Shown: one piece after another, positions 43,211-51,272 of the stretch
How positions within the stretch are numbered: position 1 is the first letter of the stretch
Layout: each line of letters starts with the position of its first letter
Source: Lacibacter sp. H407
Lineage (GTDB): Bacteria; Bacteroidota; Bacteroidia; Chitinophagales; Chitinophagaceae
Assembly: GCF_037892605.1 (NCBI RefSeq)
Contig: NZ_JBBKTU010000001.1
Coordinates: forward strand, 3,844,001 to 3,908,000
Direction of reading: 5' to 3'
Length of the DNA stretch: 64,000 nt
Notes under the pieces: generated by a model
Told to the model about the DNA's origin: nothing
What the model saw: the letters and a program-made list of their open reading frames with translations, nothing else
The model's database searches: none
Program-made: the position numbers and the translations under genes

Positions 43211-43213
43211 GGT

Positions 43214-43282
43214 CACGGATTACACTGATTTTAACAGGATAAAACGGATTAGGATATCAGTTAACATCCGTATCAATCCGTG
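43214..43282. repeat. CACGGATT inverted-repeat element
   Basis: CACGGATT (43214-43221) and AATCCGTG (43275-43282) are perfect complements bracketing further ACGGATT/ATCCGT words. It fills the gap between the RNA methyltransferase gene and the opposing NAD(P)-binding gene, and may serve as a bidirectional terminator-like hairpin, although no T-run is present. Confidence 0.55.
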
Positions 43283-43297
43283 TCATCATTGCTTCAA

Positions 43298-43924
43298 TCA
43301 GATGGCGGAAATTCCAACCCTGCTTTCTACAAATTCATTTCGCTCCAGTTCATTCAACATAAACTGAGCAAGATCACCTGCATTGATGTGGTTTGCATTT
43401 GGTGGCGGATAATCTTTCCTTATACTATAGCTTCCGGTTGGTCCATCATTCATGATATCCGGACTGCATACAAAGGTCCAATGTAGACCCGACGCCTGCA
43501 AATATTCATACGCCTTGCGATGTTCAATACCAACAGGTAAATATTCTTTGGGATAATCTTGCTCATCCATCAGCATTTTTTCATCGGTGCTGTTCAATAC
43601 ACCCATTCCGCCGAGTGCAACGATCCGTTTAACATTGGCTTTTTTCATTTGCTCCACAATGTTTTTCATACCAAGTGAACGTGCTTTATCGGTTCCGTCG
43701 AATGCTCCGCCAATAACACTTAACACTGCATCACAACCTTTCAAGGCACGCAGCACTTCACCGGCATCGAACAAAGCTCCTTTCACCAGTTCAAGCTTTT
43801 CATCTTCAATTTTCAGATCAAACACGTTACGTCCGTATGCTTTCACTTCATACCCACGCCACAGCGCCTGCTTTACCAATTGAACACCCACTTGCCCTGT
43901 AGCACCAAATACGATCAGTTTCAT
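43298..43924 (-). CDS. NAD(P)-binding protein, atypical SDR (NmrA/BVR-B-like)
   Basis: A 208-residue Rossmann protein with GATGQVGVQLV at residues 8-18. VKGALFDAGEVLRALKGCDAVLSVIG is typical of the atypical SDR/BVR-B group, and the catalytic Tyr is not in a YxxxK context. Such proteins are flavin reductase-like, redox sensors or simply uncharacterised. It is transcribed alone, divergent from the small exported protein at 44037. Confidence 0.88.
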   Translation of the reverse strand: MKLIVFGATGQVGVQLVKQALWRGYEVKAYGRNVFDLKIEDEKLELVKGALFDAGEVLRALKGCDAVLSVIGGAFDGTDKARSLGMKNIVEQMKKANVKRIVALGGMGVLNSTDEKMLMDEQDYPKEYLPVGIEHRKAYEYLQASGLHWTFVCSPDIMNDGPTGSYSIRKDYPPPNANHINAGDLAQFMLNELERNEFVESRVGISAI

Positions 43925-44036
43925 ATCAATTTGTTTAGCGAATACAATTTACAACTGCTGGGGGTAATTATGTTAAATTTTGCACCGCAGTCAACCTCTG
44001 GCATAGTTTTTCAATCTTTGCAGTAAATCACAATTT

Positions 44037-44453
44037 TTGAAACATTCCCTTCTGTTGCTTTCGTGTGTTTTCTCCATTGGTTTTTTGCAGGCGCAAAAGA
44101 TCGACAGCCTTTTTTTCAACTTGTATACTGATAGTTTAAAGAAAGGCTCCTGGAACTATATAAATGTAGATGCGAAAATGAGCGATGGGAGATATTTGCC
44201 GCTTACTACCGATCAATTGCAGTTTAAAGTGAGTAATGGAAAACTGCAAGGCAATAGTGTATGGATCGATTGGACATTCCCTGATGATTCCGTAGTTGTT
44301 GAGGTTGTATTGAAAAAAGATTTCTCTGTAAAACGAACGATCACGATCTGGATCAAAAAGAAAGATGAGCAGATGAATGCAATTTTGAATGACTCACTGC
44401 TAAGGCAAATCAACGACCGTCCGAAAACACCAACAAAGAGAAAGAAGAATTAA
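44037..44453 (+). CDS. Small exported protein of unknown function
   Basis: A 138-residue protein with signal peptide (HSLLLLSCVFSIGFLQAQ). The only usable start is the TTG at 44037: an in-frame stop (TAG at 44004) lies upstream and the next ATG falls far inside the mature part. The mature chain is beta-rich in the middle (LQFKVSNGKLQG, WIDWTFPDDSVVVEVVL) and ends in a Lys-rich tail (PKTPTKRKKN). No family recognised. It ends in a good terminator shared at the edge with the opposing gene. Confidence 0.7.
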   Translation: MKHSLLLLSCVFSIGFLQAQKIDSLFFNLYTDSLKKGSWNYINVDAKMSDGRYLPLTTDQLQFKVSNGKLQGNSVWIDWTFPDDSVVVEVVLKKDFSVKRTITIWIKKKDEQMNAILNDSLLRQINDRPKTPTKRKKN

Positions 44454-44487
44454 CTACTTAAAAATATTTGATCCCTGAAAACGATTG

Positions 44488-44509
44488 GGCCGCTTTATGC
44501 GGCCTTTTT
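44488..44509 (+). terminator. Rho-independent terminator
   Basis: GGCCGC (44488-44493) and GCGGCC (44499-44504) form a stem with a 5-nt loop, followed by TTTTT. The T-run overlaps the stop codon of the convergent gene at 44508-44510. Confidence 0.85.
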
Positions 44510-45509
44510 AGTTACCGCCTGTTTTCTTTTTAACCGGAGGTTTTGCGGCGGGTTTCTTTACAGCAGGTGGAGGCGTTGTTGCTGGTTGTTCTAAACCCTC
44601 ACCAAACTTTAAGCGGTTATTAAAGTCAATCGCTTCCGGAATAGGAGCTTCTCCATCTTTCAACTTAAAGTCGAATACTTTATCGATGTGGAGCCATTGC
44701 CCGTTGGTCCATTGAAAGCCCTCGTAATCTCCATCAGGAATTAATGTATAACGTTTGCCGGGCTCGTTAGTTTCAGAAACAAGATGATCGAAGATGATCA
44801 TGTCTAACTCTTCATCATACTGCACTCTTGCCCGTCCGTCTTTCTTATACTCCAGTAAAAAACGATTCATCGCAGGTTTCGGAACAGAATCCTTTACAAA
44901 CGAAAAAGCTCCGGGCATTCCAAACACAGGTGAGCCATTTTCATCAAACGATAATACATCTAACCATTTCTTTGTTGTACGTGTATCGTTTTCATCGTAC
45001 CCGAATAAGGTGTAATATTTTTTCCCGTTGTGTTCTTTCTCTAAGATCCTGTAATACACTGCACCGATCCACCACATATTATTTGCAATAGTGTCGGTAT
45101 CGTTTTCAATAAATTCATTTGCATCACGCAGCGGAATAAATTTCTCTCTTCCTTTTGGTGTACGTAACTGGATAAACCCTTTCTGGCGACAATAATCATC
45201 ATCCTTTACTACCTGCCAGGTAAAAATGCGGAAGGAACTATCGGGACTGTAAACTTTTGAAATTGTCTTTAGGGAGTCAAACGGAAAGAGATAGGATTTA
45301 TCCTGGATCAACGCTCTTACAAGAATACGTGTAAAGTTACTGTCGCTGCGAAAACGCACTGCTGCATCCTTTCCACGAACGATCTCATAACCAAAACGCT
45401 TGAGTGAATCTTCACGTAATTTGAATTGCTTTACTTCAGCAGGAGTGAGTTGCTGTGCCGAAGAAGCAAGCGCAAAACAAAGGCAGAAAAGGGTAAACAG
45501 TTTTTGCAT
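44508..45509 (-). CDS. Exported protein of unknown function
   Basis: A 333-residue protein with signal peptide (KLFTLFCLCFALASSAQ). The middle is mixed alpha/beta with conserved-looking aromatic motifs (SSFRIFTWQVV, NNMWWIGAVYYRIL, YYTLFGYDEND, GKRYTLIPDGDYEGFQW). A Pro/Lys-rich tail (TPPPAVKKPAAKPPVKKK) ends it. Proteins of this kind are common in Bacteroidota but I know no function. It has its own exact -7 box overlapping the stop of gmhB and is convergent to the small exported gene. Confidence 0.75.
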   Translation of the reverse strand: MQKLFTLFCLCFALASSAQQLTPAEVKQFKLREDSLKRFGYEIVRGKDAAVRFRSDSNFTRILVRALIQDKSYLFPFDSLKTISKVYSPDSSFRIFTWQVVKDDDYCRQKGFIQLRTPKGREKFIPLRDANEFIENDTDTIANNMWWIGAVYYRILEKEHNGKKYYTLFGYDENDTRTTKKWLDVLSFDENGSPVFGMPGAFSFVKDSVPKPAMNRFLLEYKKDGRARVQYDEELDMIIFDHLVSETNEPGKRYTLIPDGDYEGFQWTNGQWLHIDKVFDFKLKDGEAPIPEAIDFNNRLKFGEGLEQPATTPPPAVKKPAAKPPVKKKTGGN

Positions 45510-45532
45510 GAAAGATATTAACTGATTTGGGG

Positions 45533-45540
45533 CAAAGTTA
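45533..45540 (-). promoter_or_regulatory. -7 box (TAACTTTG) for the 333-residue exported protein
   Basis: An exact TAnnTTTG box on the minus strand, 23 nt before the ATG at 45509. It overlaps the gmhB stop codon (45538-45540). Confidence 0.5.
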
Positions 45541-46167
45541 TTGTGTTTGAGCCTTGCTCACGAGTGCTGTGGCAAATGCTAACAAATCTTTATACTGCGC
45601 ATCTACGGTTGAAGGATCAGGATTTTCTGCAGGACGGGTGGGGAGATAAACGGTGAATGCACCGATCTTCCGTCCAAACCACATATCGTTGGGCATATTA
45701 CCCACCATGATCGACTTGCTGAAATCAACCGCCGGGAAATCTTCTTTTGCCTGGTAGGCCATGCCGGGGTTTGGTTTGCGGTTGATGTGTTTGTTATCTG
45801 TTTCAGGACAGAAATAAATTTTATCGATACGGCCATTGTTTGCAGCAATCTCCTGCAACATGTTTGTATGAATTTCCTGCAGATCATCCAGCGTCATTAA
45901 TTTCTTGCCGACGCCAGCCTGATTCGTTACCACAAATATTCGTGGAAATAATTCTGACAATTGTTTGATGGCTTCTATTACACCTGGCATGAAATGAAAC
46001 TCATTCCAGTTTTTGATATAATCGCCCACCACATCTTTGTTGATCACTCCATCACGATCGAGAAACAAGGTCCAGTCTTTATCGATCAATGGTAATTCCT
46101 TATGTGGTAAAGGCATAAAGTAAGCTGTATTTGCAGGATGATTTGTAGGTAGTGATGTATGAATCAT
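45538..46167 (-). CDS. gmhB: D-glycero-beta-D-manno-heptose 1,7-bisphosphate 7-phosphatase
   Basis: A 209-residue HAD phosphatase. The nucleophile motif FLDRDGVIN is near residues 35-43; FHFMPGVIEAI, VVTNQAGVG, KPNPGM and MVGNMPNDMWFGR are the later HAD motifs. GmhB removes the 7-phosphate in the ADP-heptose pathway. The start at 46167 follows the gmhA stop by 3 nt, indicating coupling; a shorter start at 46116 is possible. No zinc-binding CXH cluster is evident, so an HisB-N or related sugar phosphatase role is a small alternative. Confidence 0.85.
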   Translation of the reverse strand: MIHTSLPTNHPANTAYFMPLPHKELPLIDKDWTLFLDRDGVINKDVVGDYIKNWNEFHFMPGVIEAIKQLSELFPRIFVVTNQAGVGKKLMTLDDLQEIHTNMLQEIAANNGRIDKIYFCPETDNKHINRKPNPGMAYQAKEDFPAVDFSKSIMVGNMPNDMWFGRKIGAFTVYLPTRPAENPDPSTVDAQYKDLLAFATALVSKAQTQ

Positions 46168-46170
46168 AGA

Positions 46171-46755
46171 TCAACCTTTTGCAGCGAAGTAACGTTCTTC
46201 TACCAATTGACAAATGATATGTCCCAACATAATATGACTTTCCTGAATGCGGGGTGTTGTAATGGACGGAACATTGAACAGATAATCACTGAAGGCTTTC
46301 AGTTTTCCACCGGTTTGTCCGGTAAAGCCAATGGTGATCATTCCTTTTTCCTGCGCTGCTTTAAATGCTTCAATAATGTTGGGTGAATTGCCCGAAGTTG
46401 ATAATCCAACCAGCACATCACCTGCGTGACCAATTCCTTTGATTAACCTTGCGTACGCAACTTCAAAACTATAATCGTTTGCAATGGCTGTTAAGTACGA
46501 TGTATTTACATGCAATGCTTCGGCAGGTAATGCTTCACGATCTAAATAAAAACGACCACTGAATTCGGCTGCTAAATGCTGCGCATCGGCAGCACTGCCG
46601 CCATTACCACAGAACAACACTTTCTTTCCTTTTTGAAAAGCAGTTACCAGCAAGTCGCTGATCATGTCCAGCTTTGCAATCACGGTTTCATCTTGCAGCA
46701 AAAGTTGCTTCACTGAAATGGAATCATGGATGATCTGTTTGATCTGTTCACTCAT
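46171..46755 (-). CDS. gmhA: Sedoheptulose 7-phosphate isomerase
   Basis: A 194-residue SIS-domain isomerase. CGNGGSAADAQHLAAEFSGRF (about residues 49-69) carries the phosphate-binding loop and active-site His. The later GLSTSGNSPNIIEAF and HIICQLVEERYF match GmhA. It converts sedoheptulose 7-phosphate to D-glycero-manno-heptose 7-phosphate, the first step toward heptose for LPS or glycoproteins. It is followed by gmhB (3 nt) and preceded by two glycosyltransferases. A near-consensus -7 box (TACCTTTA) lies 4 nt upstream of the ATG. Confidence 0.93.
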   Translation of the reverse strand: MSEQIKQIIHDSISVKQLLLQDETVIAKLDMISDLLVTAFQKGKKVLFCGNGGSAADAQHLAAEFSGRFYLDREALPAEALHVNTSYLTAIANDYSFEVAYARLIKGIGHAGDVLVGLSTSGNSPNIIEAFKAAQEKGMITIGFTGQTGGKLKAFSDYLFNVPSITTPRIQESHIMLGHIICQLVEERYFAAKG

Positions 46756-46759
46756 AGTG

Positions 46760-46767
46760 TAAAGGTA
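46760..46767 (-). promoter_or_regulatory. Near-consensus -7 box (TACCTTTA) for gmhA-gmhB
   Basis: One base off TAnnTTTG on the minus strand and 4 nt from the gmhA ATG. It would separate gmhAB from the glycosyltransferase genes, whose last stop is 84 nt upstream. Confidence 0.35.
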
Positions 46768-46839
46768 AATGAAAAAGCCGCTGGCTGTTCGCCTCTAGCT
46801 ACTCGCAAATGCAAAAAGCAGTGAAAGCATGTGATTCGT

Positions 46840-47970
46840 TTATACCGATGCCGCCAGTTGTAAAACAGCAGCCGTCATTTTATCCCAGCCATATTTCTTT
46901 TTTTCTTCACGAAGATGTGGCAAAAATTGTTCGCTGCCTGTTTGCATGTATTGCTGCATGGCCGCTGTAATAGAATCAACTGTTGGCTCGCAAACCAAAC
47001 CAACTTTACCATGCGGTACAAATGCAGGTAAACCTCCAACATTGGTAACGATCATCGGTATTTCAAAATGATAGGCGAGGGGAGTAACGCCGCTTTGTGT
47101 TGCATTTCGATATGGTTGTACCACGGCATCAGCAGCACAGAGATAATATTTTACTTCACTATCTGCAATGAATTCTGTTTTAAGAATGAGATCATCTCTT
47201 AATTGAAGTTGTTCGATAAGATCATCGTAAGTTTTGCGATCTTCGTAAAACTCACCTGCAATCATCAATTTACAATTGGCAATTTGCAATTTTATCAATT
47301 GCGCAAATGCTTCCAACAACATATCAAGTCCTTTGTATTTACGGATAAAGCCGAAGAACAGAAACACAAATACTTCCTGATTGATACCGAGGTGAGTGCG
47401 TGCTTCCTGTTTTGAAACTGCATTGCCAAACACATCATACAACGGGTGTGGTTGCAGCACGGCTGGTTTTGTTTGGGTGAAGGAACGCAGATCGGTCAGC
47501 ACTTTTTCACTCATGGTGATGAAGGCATCCACCGGTTTAATAAAATATTTCGTGAATGCATGATCGCCGAAGCGTTTTTCATGCGGCACCACATTATCTG
47601 CTATGCAAATAATCTTTGTATGCTTATTTGATTTGATGCGGCGAAGAATGGTGCCCAATGCAGGTCCCATTAACGGCAGCCAATAACGGACAACTACCAG
47701 ATCGGGTTTCAGATTCTTTAGTTCGTTGCCAACTGCTAACCAGTTTAATGGATTAATAGAGTTGACTTTAATGTTGATGTTGAGATCAGCAGGTGCCGGT
47801 TCAGATGAATATTGTGTGGTGCCCGGAAATAAAAAATCCGGGTATTGTAAACTGAATGAATAGATGGTTACATCATGGCCTTCGTTTTGAAATTGACGGG
47901 CAAGACGTTCGTTAAAGATCGCAATGCCGCCACGTAAGGGATGTGCCGGGCCGAGGATCACTATTTTCAT
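46840..47970 (-). CDS. Glycosyltransferase family 4-type enzyme (GT-B)
   Basis: A 376-residue GT-B glycosyltransferase. The N-terminus HPLRGGIAIFNERLARQF is the acceptor-side glycine loop; the C-terminal domain has FFGFIRKYKGLDMLLEAF and the ATQSGVTPLAYHFEIPMIVTNVGGLP donor-binding region. It transfers a sugar from a nucleotide sugar during glycan or LPS assembly. Its start overlaps the end of the upstream GT2 (ATGA type, 4 nt). Residues about 224-236 (KLQIANCKL) are encoded by an AT-rich repetitive stretch, discussed as a finding. Confidence 0.9.
   Translation of the reverse strand: MKIVILGPAHPLRGGIAIFNERLARQFQNEGHDVTIYSFSLQYPDFLFPGTTQYSSEPAPADLNINIKVNSINPLNWLAVGNELKNLKPDLVVVRYWLPLMGPALGTILRRIKSNKHTKIICIADNVVPHEKRFGDHAFTKYFIKPVDAFITMSEKVLTDLRSFTQTKPAVLQPHPLYDVFGNAVSKQEARTHLGINQEVFVFLFFGFIRKYKGLDMLLEAFAQLIKLQIANCKLMIAGEFYEDRKTYDDLIEQLQLRDDLILKTEFIADSEVKYYLCAADAVVQPYRNATQSGVTPLAYHFEIPMIVTNVGGLPAFVPHGKVGLVCEPTVDSITAAMQQYMQTGSEQFLPHLREEKKKYGWDKMTAAVLQLAASV
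47266..47300. repeat. ACAATTGGCAATT-type short repeat inside a coding region
   Basis: CAATTTACAATTGGCAATTTGCAATTTTATCAATT is built of repeated CAATT/GCAATT words, as in small intergenic elements of Bacteroidota, but lies in frame within the glycosyltransferase gene, adding the residues LIKLQIANCKL. Confidence 0.45.
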
Positions 47971-48908
47971 AACCCTGCTTTGTCTTCTATTAAATAATTA
48001 TTCCGTTCAGGCGAATTCCGGCCGATCAATTCACCAATAAACCCAGCAAGGAATAACTGCGAACCAATCACCATCGAAACCAATGCAATAAAAAAAGTAG
48101 GGCGATTGGTGATGGAGAAATTGCTATCTACAATTTTCGATACAATGAGATACCCACTTATGATAAAACCAACAAGAAAGAAAATGGTACCCCACAAGCC
48201 GAAAAAGTGCATGGGACGTTTACCGAACTTACCGACAAATGTGATCGTTGCCAGATCAAGAAATCCATTTACGAAACGATCCCAGCCAAATTTTGTAACA
48301 CCGTATTTTCGTTTACGGTGCTCCACTACTTTTTCACCAATTTTTCGAAAGCCCGACCATTTGGCCAGCACCGGAATATAACGATGCATTTCGCCATACA
48401 CTTCAACACTCTTCACCACTTTACCGTTGTACGATTTCAAACCGCAGTTAAAGTCGTGCAATTTAATGCCGCTCATTTTACGGGTGGCGGCGTTGAACAA
48501 TTTCGAAGGAATATTTTTTGTAAGTGTATTGTCGTAACGTTTCTTTTTCCAGCCACTAACCAAGTCGTAACCATCGGTTACGATCATTTTATACAATTCA
48601 GGAATTTCATCCGGGCTATCCTGCAAATCAGCGTCCATAGTGATGACCACTTGTCCTTGAGCAGCTTTAAACCCTTCATTCAAAGCTGCAGACTTACCAT
48701 AGTTACGTTGAAATTTAATGCCTTTGATGCATGAGTTTGCAGCACGAAGTTGATTGATCACATTCCATGATTCATCTGTGCTGCCATCGTCGATCAAAAT
48801 AATTTCATACGATAATTGTTGCTCTGTAACTACACGCTCGATCCACGCACATAGTTCAGGTAACGACTCTGCTTCATCTTTCAGTGGTATTACAAGGCTC
48901 AGGTTCAT
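47967..48908 (-). CDS. Family 2 glycosyltransferase with C-terminal membrane segments
   Basis: A 313-residue GT-A enzyme of the dolichyl-/undecaprenyl-phosphate sugar transferase type. LVIPLKDEAESLPELC opens the catalytic domain, FQRNYGKSAALNEGFKAA follows, and the DxD motif is in TMDADLQDSPDEIPEL (about residues 93-108). Two hydrophobic segments near residues 232-255 and 268-292 anchor it. Such enzymes load a sugar on undecaprenyl phosphate (GtrB/ArnC-like) and need a flippase such as GtrA; a gtrA-like gene is at 14341. First gene of the pair with the GT4 enzyme. Confidence 0.9.
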   Translation of the reverse strand: MNLSLVIPLKDEAESLPELCAWIERVVTEQQLSYEIILIDDGSTDESWNVINQLRAANSCIKGIKFQRNYGKSAALNEGFKAAQGQVVITMDADLQDSPDEIPELYKMIVTDGYDLVSGWKKKRYDNTLTKNIPSKLFNAATRKMSGIKLHDFNCGLKSYNGKVVKSVEVYGEMHRYIPVLAKWSGFRKIGEKVVEHRKRKYGVTKFGWDRFVNGFLDLATITFVGKFGKRPMHFFGLWGTIFFLVGFIISGYLIVSKIVDSNFSITNRPTFFIALVSMVIGSQLFLAGFIGELIGRNSPERNNYLIEDKAGL

Positions 48909-48916
48909 GAATGAAT

Positions 48917-49459
48917 TTACATGGTTTGTGGCATTTGATTCTCCGGATTCTTTTTACGGACGATCAATGCAATAATAAGTGAGAACAGGAAATAAATAAA
49001 GCAGCTGAACGCAAAGCCTAACATCACACTGCTAAAACTGAAATTATCTTTTTTATTGGCTTCATCAAGTGCTTTATCGATCTGATCCTGCGATGCGCCA
49101 AAACGTTTCATCATTTTCTCCGACATTTCAAGCGAGGTTTGCTGCATCGCCTGCTTAAACTCAAGATCAATAAAATTCAACAATACGTATGAAAAAATGC
49201 TGACAGCGATGCCTGTAATTACAAATACTCCAAAGCTTGTTTTCAACGCCTGTCCAAATTCAAGATAACCTTCATTTCTTTTTTTAACAGTAACACAAGC
49301 CAGCACGGCAAATACAATAGGGAGAAGGTTGAGTGCAAAGGCAAGCGGGCTAACCATTAGTTTTACACCACCAAGGTATAAAGCAATGTATGCGATCACA
49401 CCAACAGCTGCTGATAATAATCCATATTGTAAAAGCGGGTTTGTTTGTTTTGCTTCCAT
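48917..49459 (-). CDS. DUF4199 family membrane protein
   Basis: A 180-residue protein with four membrane segments (about residues 15-35, 40-58, 75-95, 145-167) and a polar, amphipathic loop between the third and fourth (LEFKQAMQQTSLEMSEKMMKRFG). The fold and the VKKRNEGYLEFGQALKTSFGVF motif are typical of DUF4199. Function unknown. It lies between pyrC-like (8-nt gap upstream) and the GT2 gene (8-nt gap downstream) and is therefore in one operon with them; DUF4199 often sits next to GT2 and dihydroorotase genes in Bacteroidota. Confidence 0.9.
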   Translation of the reverse strand: MEAKQTNPLLQYGLLSAAVGVIAYIALYLGGVKLMVSPLAFALNLLPIVFAVLACVTVKKRNEGYLEFGQALKTSFGVFVITGIAVSIFSYVLLNFIDLEFKQAMQQTSLEMSEKMMKRFGASQDQIDKALDEANKKDNFSFSSVMLGFAFSCFIYFLFSLIIALIVRKKNPENQMPQTM

Positions 49460-49467
49460 AAAATTGT

Positions 49468-50733
49468 TTAGTTAAGTTTCAGTTGATTGTTATTGATGAT
49501 GCCAACCACTTTTCCTTTTAGTTCCCTGCCAACAAAGGCAGAATTCTTTGATTTGGAGCGGATGTCATCTTCTGTAAACACATATGTCGCCTGGGGTATG
49601 AACATTGTTACATTGGCAGGTTCACCTTCTTTTATCAAAGGCATTTCCAGATCCAAGACCCTGCGTGGATTAATGCTAACCAGTTCCACCCATTTTTCGG
49701 CACTTAACTTCTCGCCAAACACAGCGCCCATCACACCATAACTTGTTTCCAAACCGATCATTCCTGCTTTGGCATATTCAAATTCACAAACCTTGCTATC
49801 GTATTCATGCGGCTGATGATGCGATGCAATACAATCAACCGAACCATTCAGCACCGCAGCTTTCAACGCATCACGTTCGGTTATTGCACGAAGAGGCGGG
49901 TAGAGTTTGAGGTTTGTATCATACGTCTGCAAATCTTCATCACTGAAATATAAATGAGCGGGTGTAACCGAGCATGTAACTGCAATGCCGCTTTCTTTTG
50001 AACGATTGATATATTCTAAACTTTTAGGCGATGTAACACCTGTAAAGTGCAGTTTTGATTCTGCATAACGGGTAAGCTTAATATCTCTTGCCACCTGTAT
50101 CTCTTCGGCAAGGACCGGTTTACCGGGCAAGCCCAATCTTGTACTCACAATTCCTTCATTGATCAGTCCATGTGTACCAATGGTTTTATCATCGGGTATC
50201 TGTATTACTGTACCATTGAATGCTTTTACATACTGGAGTGCCTTGAGTAATAAACCTGCCGATTGCACAGGATGAACACCATCGGTAAATGCAACTGCAC
50301 CTGCAGCTTTCATATCATACATCTCCGCCAACTCTTTTCCTTCAGTTTGTTTGGTGACGGAACCCAATGGATGAATACTTACGGCAGCGTATTTCGAACG
50401 CTGCACCAAATACTCAACCTGGCTTTTGCCCGATACAACGGGGTTTGTATTTGGCAAAACCATCACTTCTGTAAAACCACCGGCTGCCGCTGCATCCATC
50501 CCTGTTTCCAGTGTTTCTTTGTATTCGTAACCGGGGTCACAAAAATTGACAAACAGATCCACCCATCCCGGTGAGAGATGGAGATTTTCATGTTCAATGA
50601 TTTTGTCGGCTGAACTGTTTTGTAATTGTCCAATTTGTTTGATCGATCCGTTTTCAATCAAAACATCCTGTTGCGTAGAATGAAACGGAGAAGCGGGATC
50701 AATAATGTGTGCCTGCCTGATGAGAATGGTCAT
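49468..50733 (-). CDS. Dihydroorotase homologue lacking the metal centre (pseudo-PyrC)
   Basis: A 421-residue amidohydrolase-fold protein aligned throughout with class I dihydroorotase. The metal and substrate residues are gone: HxH is F61-V62-N63, the substrate Arg is C65, the two later metal-binding His are I179 and G232, and the catalytic Asp of TDHAPH is H305 (SHHQPH). D151 in AFTDG is kept. It is therefore probably inactive as a dihydroorotase, like the pseudo-subunit PyrC' that helps assemble aspartate transcarbamoylase in some bacteria, or it has a new role. Active PyrC should be elsewhere. First gene of the DUF4199-GT2-GT4 run. Confidence 0.88.
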   Translation of the reverse strand: MTILIRQAHIIDPASPFHSTQQDVLIENGSIKQIGQLQNSSADKIIEHENLHLSPGWVDLFVNFCDPGYEYKETLETGMDAAAAGGFTEVMVLPNTNPVVSGKSQVEYLVQRSKYAAVSIHPLGSVTKQTEGKELAEMYDMKAAGAVAFTDGVHPVQSAGLLLKALQYVKAFNGTVIQIPDDKTIGTHGLINEGIVSTRLGLPGKPVLAEEIQVARDIKLTRYAESKLHFTGVTSPKSLEYINRSKESGIAVTCSVTPAHLYFSDEDLQTYDTNLKLYPPLRAITERDALKAAVLNGSVDCIASHHQPHEYDSKVCEFEYAKAGMIGLETSYGVMGAVFGEKLSAEKWVELVSINPRRVLDLEMPLIKEGEPANVTMFIPQATYVFTEDDIRSKSKNSAFVGRELKGKVVGIINNNQLKLN

Positions 50734-50782
50734 GTAACGGGTTCAAGTTAATGCGCCGCTAAGATCGTTTTTTTTGATTGAT

Positions 50783-50814
50783 TTTGTGCCAAATAGATTT
50801 AAATCTTACATTTG
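50783..50814 (+). promoter_or_regulatory. Promoter of the tRNA-Pro gene
   Basis: TTTG (50783-50786), 20 nt, then TACATTTG (50807-50814): a complete Bacteroidota promoter with the standard spacing, 40 nt upstream of the mature tRNA 5' end. Confidence 0.75.
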
Positions 50815-50854
50815 CTGCCCGCTGAAATCCAGGGGTGGATTTCTATTTTTTGTT

Positions 50855-50928
50855 CGGGACGTAGCGCAGCCCGGTAGCGCACTAGCATGGGGTGCTAGGG
50901 GTCGCAAGTTCGAATCTTGTCGTCCCGA
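50855..50928 (+). tRNA. tRNA-Pro (anticodon GGG)
   Basis: A 74-nt cloverleaf: acceptor arms CGGGACG and CGTCCCG with discriminator A, D-arm GCGCAGCCCGGTAGCGC, anticodon stem CTAGC/GCTAG around loop ATGGGGT with GGG at 50889-50891, T-arm with GTTCGAATC. The CCA end is not encoded. It reads CCC/CCU proline codons. Confidence 0.96.
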
Positions 50929-50936
50929 CTGAATTG

Positions 50937-50970
50937 AAAGCTTCACTGAAAAGTGAGGCTTTTGCTTTTT
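50937..50970 (+). terminator. Rho-independent terminator of the tRNA gene
   Basis: AAAGCTTCACT (50937-50947) pairs with AGTGAGGCTTT (50952-50962), one G-U pair, around GAAA, then TGCTTTTT. Confidence 0.92.
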
Positions 50971-51272
50971 GTAATATGCATATTCTTATTGAACGGTTGC
51001 CTCTCACGCAGAATTACGGGAGGATTGTCCCGATCGTTAACACTTGAAAGATCTGTAACATAAAACCAGTAAAAGATTGTTACAACAATTCAAACCGCTT
51101 CTCTTAAAAGAATCGACAAACCCGGTTAAATAAATTTGATACAATTATATTTATTTAAATTCCTAAAGGTGGGGTGGCAAAATTACTTCTTAACGATTTG
51201 GAGGAATTTACAGTGCGATTTGGAAGTCAATGAAACAATGAATTATCCGTCATCATAAAATAAATTCTCAGC
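50971..51272. other. 302-bp intergenic region upstream of the GH43-like gene
   Basis: No gene is visible in either strand. It holds a possible -7 box TAAATTTG (51131-51138, plus strand, no clear -33 partner), which would give the GH43-like gene a leader of about 130 nt, and a small palindrome ATTGTTACAACAAT (51076-51089). Nothing else stands out. Confidence 0.5.
51131..51138 (+). promoter_or_regulatory. Candidate -7 box (TAAATTTG) for the GH43-like gene
   Basis: Exact TAnnTTTG match but no -33 TTTG is found at the right distance and the leader would be long. Confidence 0.3.

Noticed and set aside
51076-51089. ATTGTTACAACAAT palindrome before the GH43-like gene
   Set aside because: Only six-base arms in AT-rich sequence; too weak to call an operator.
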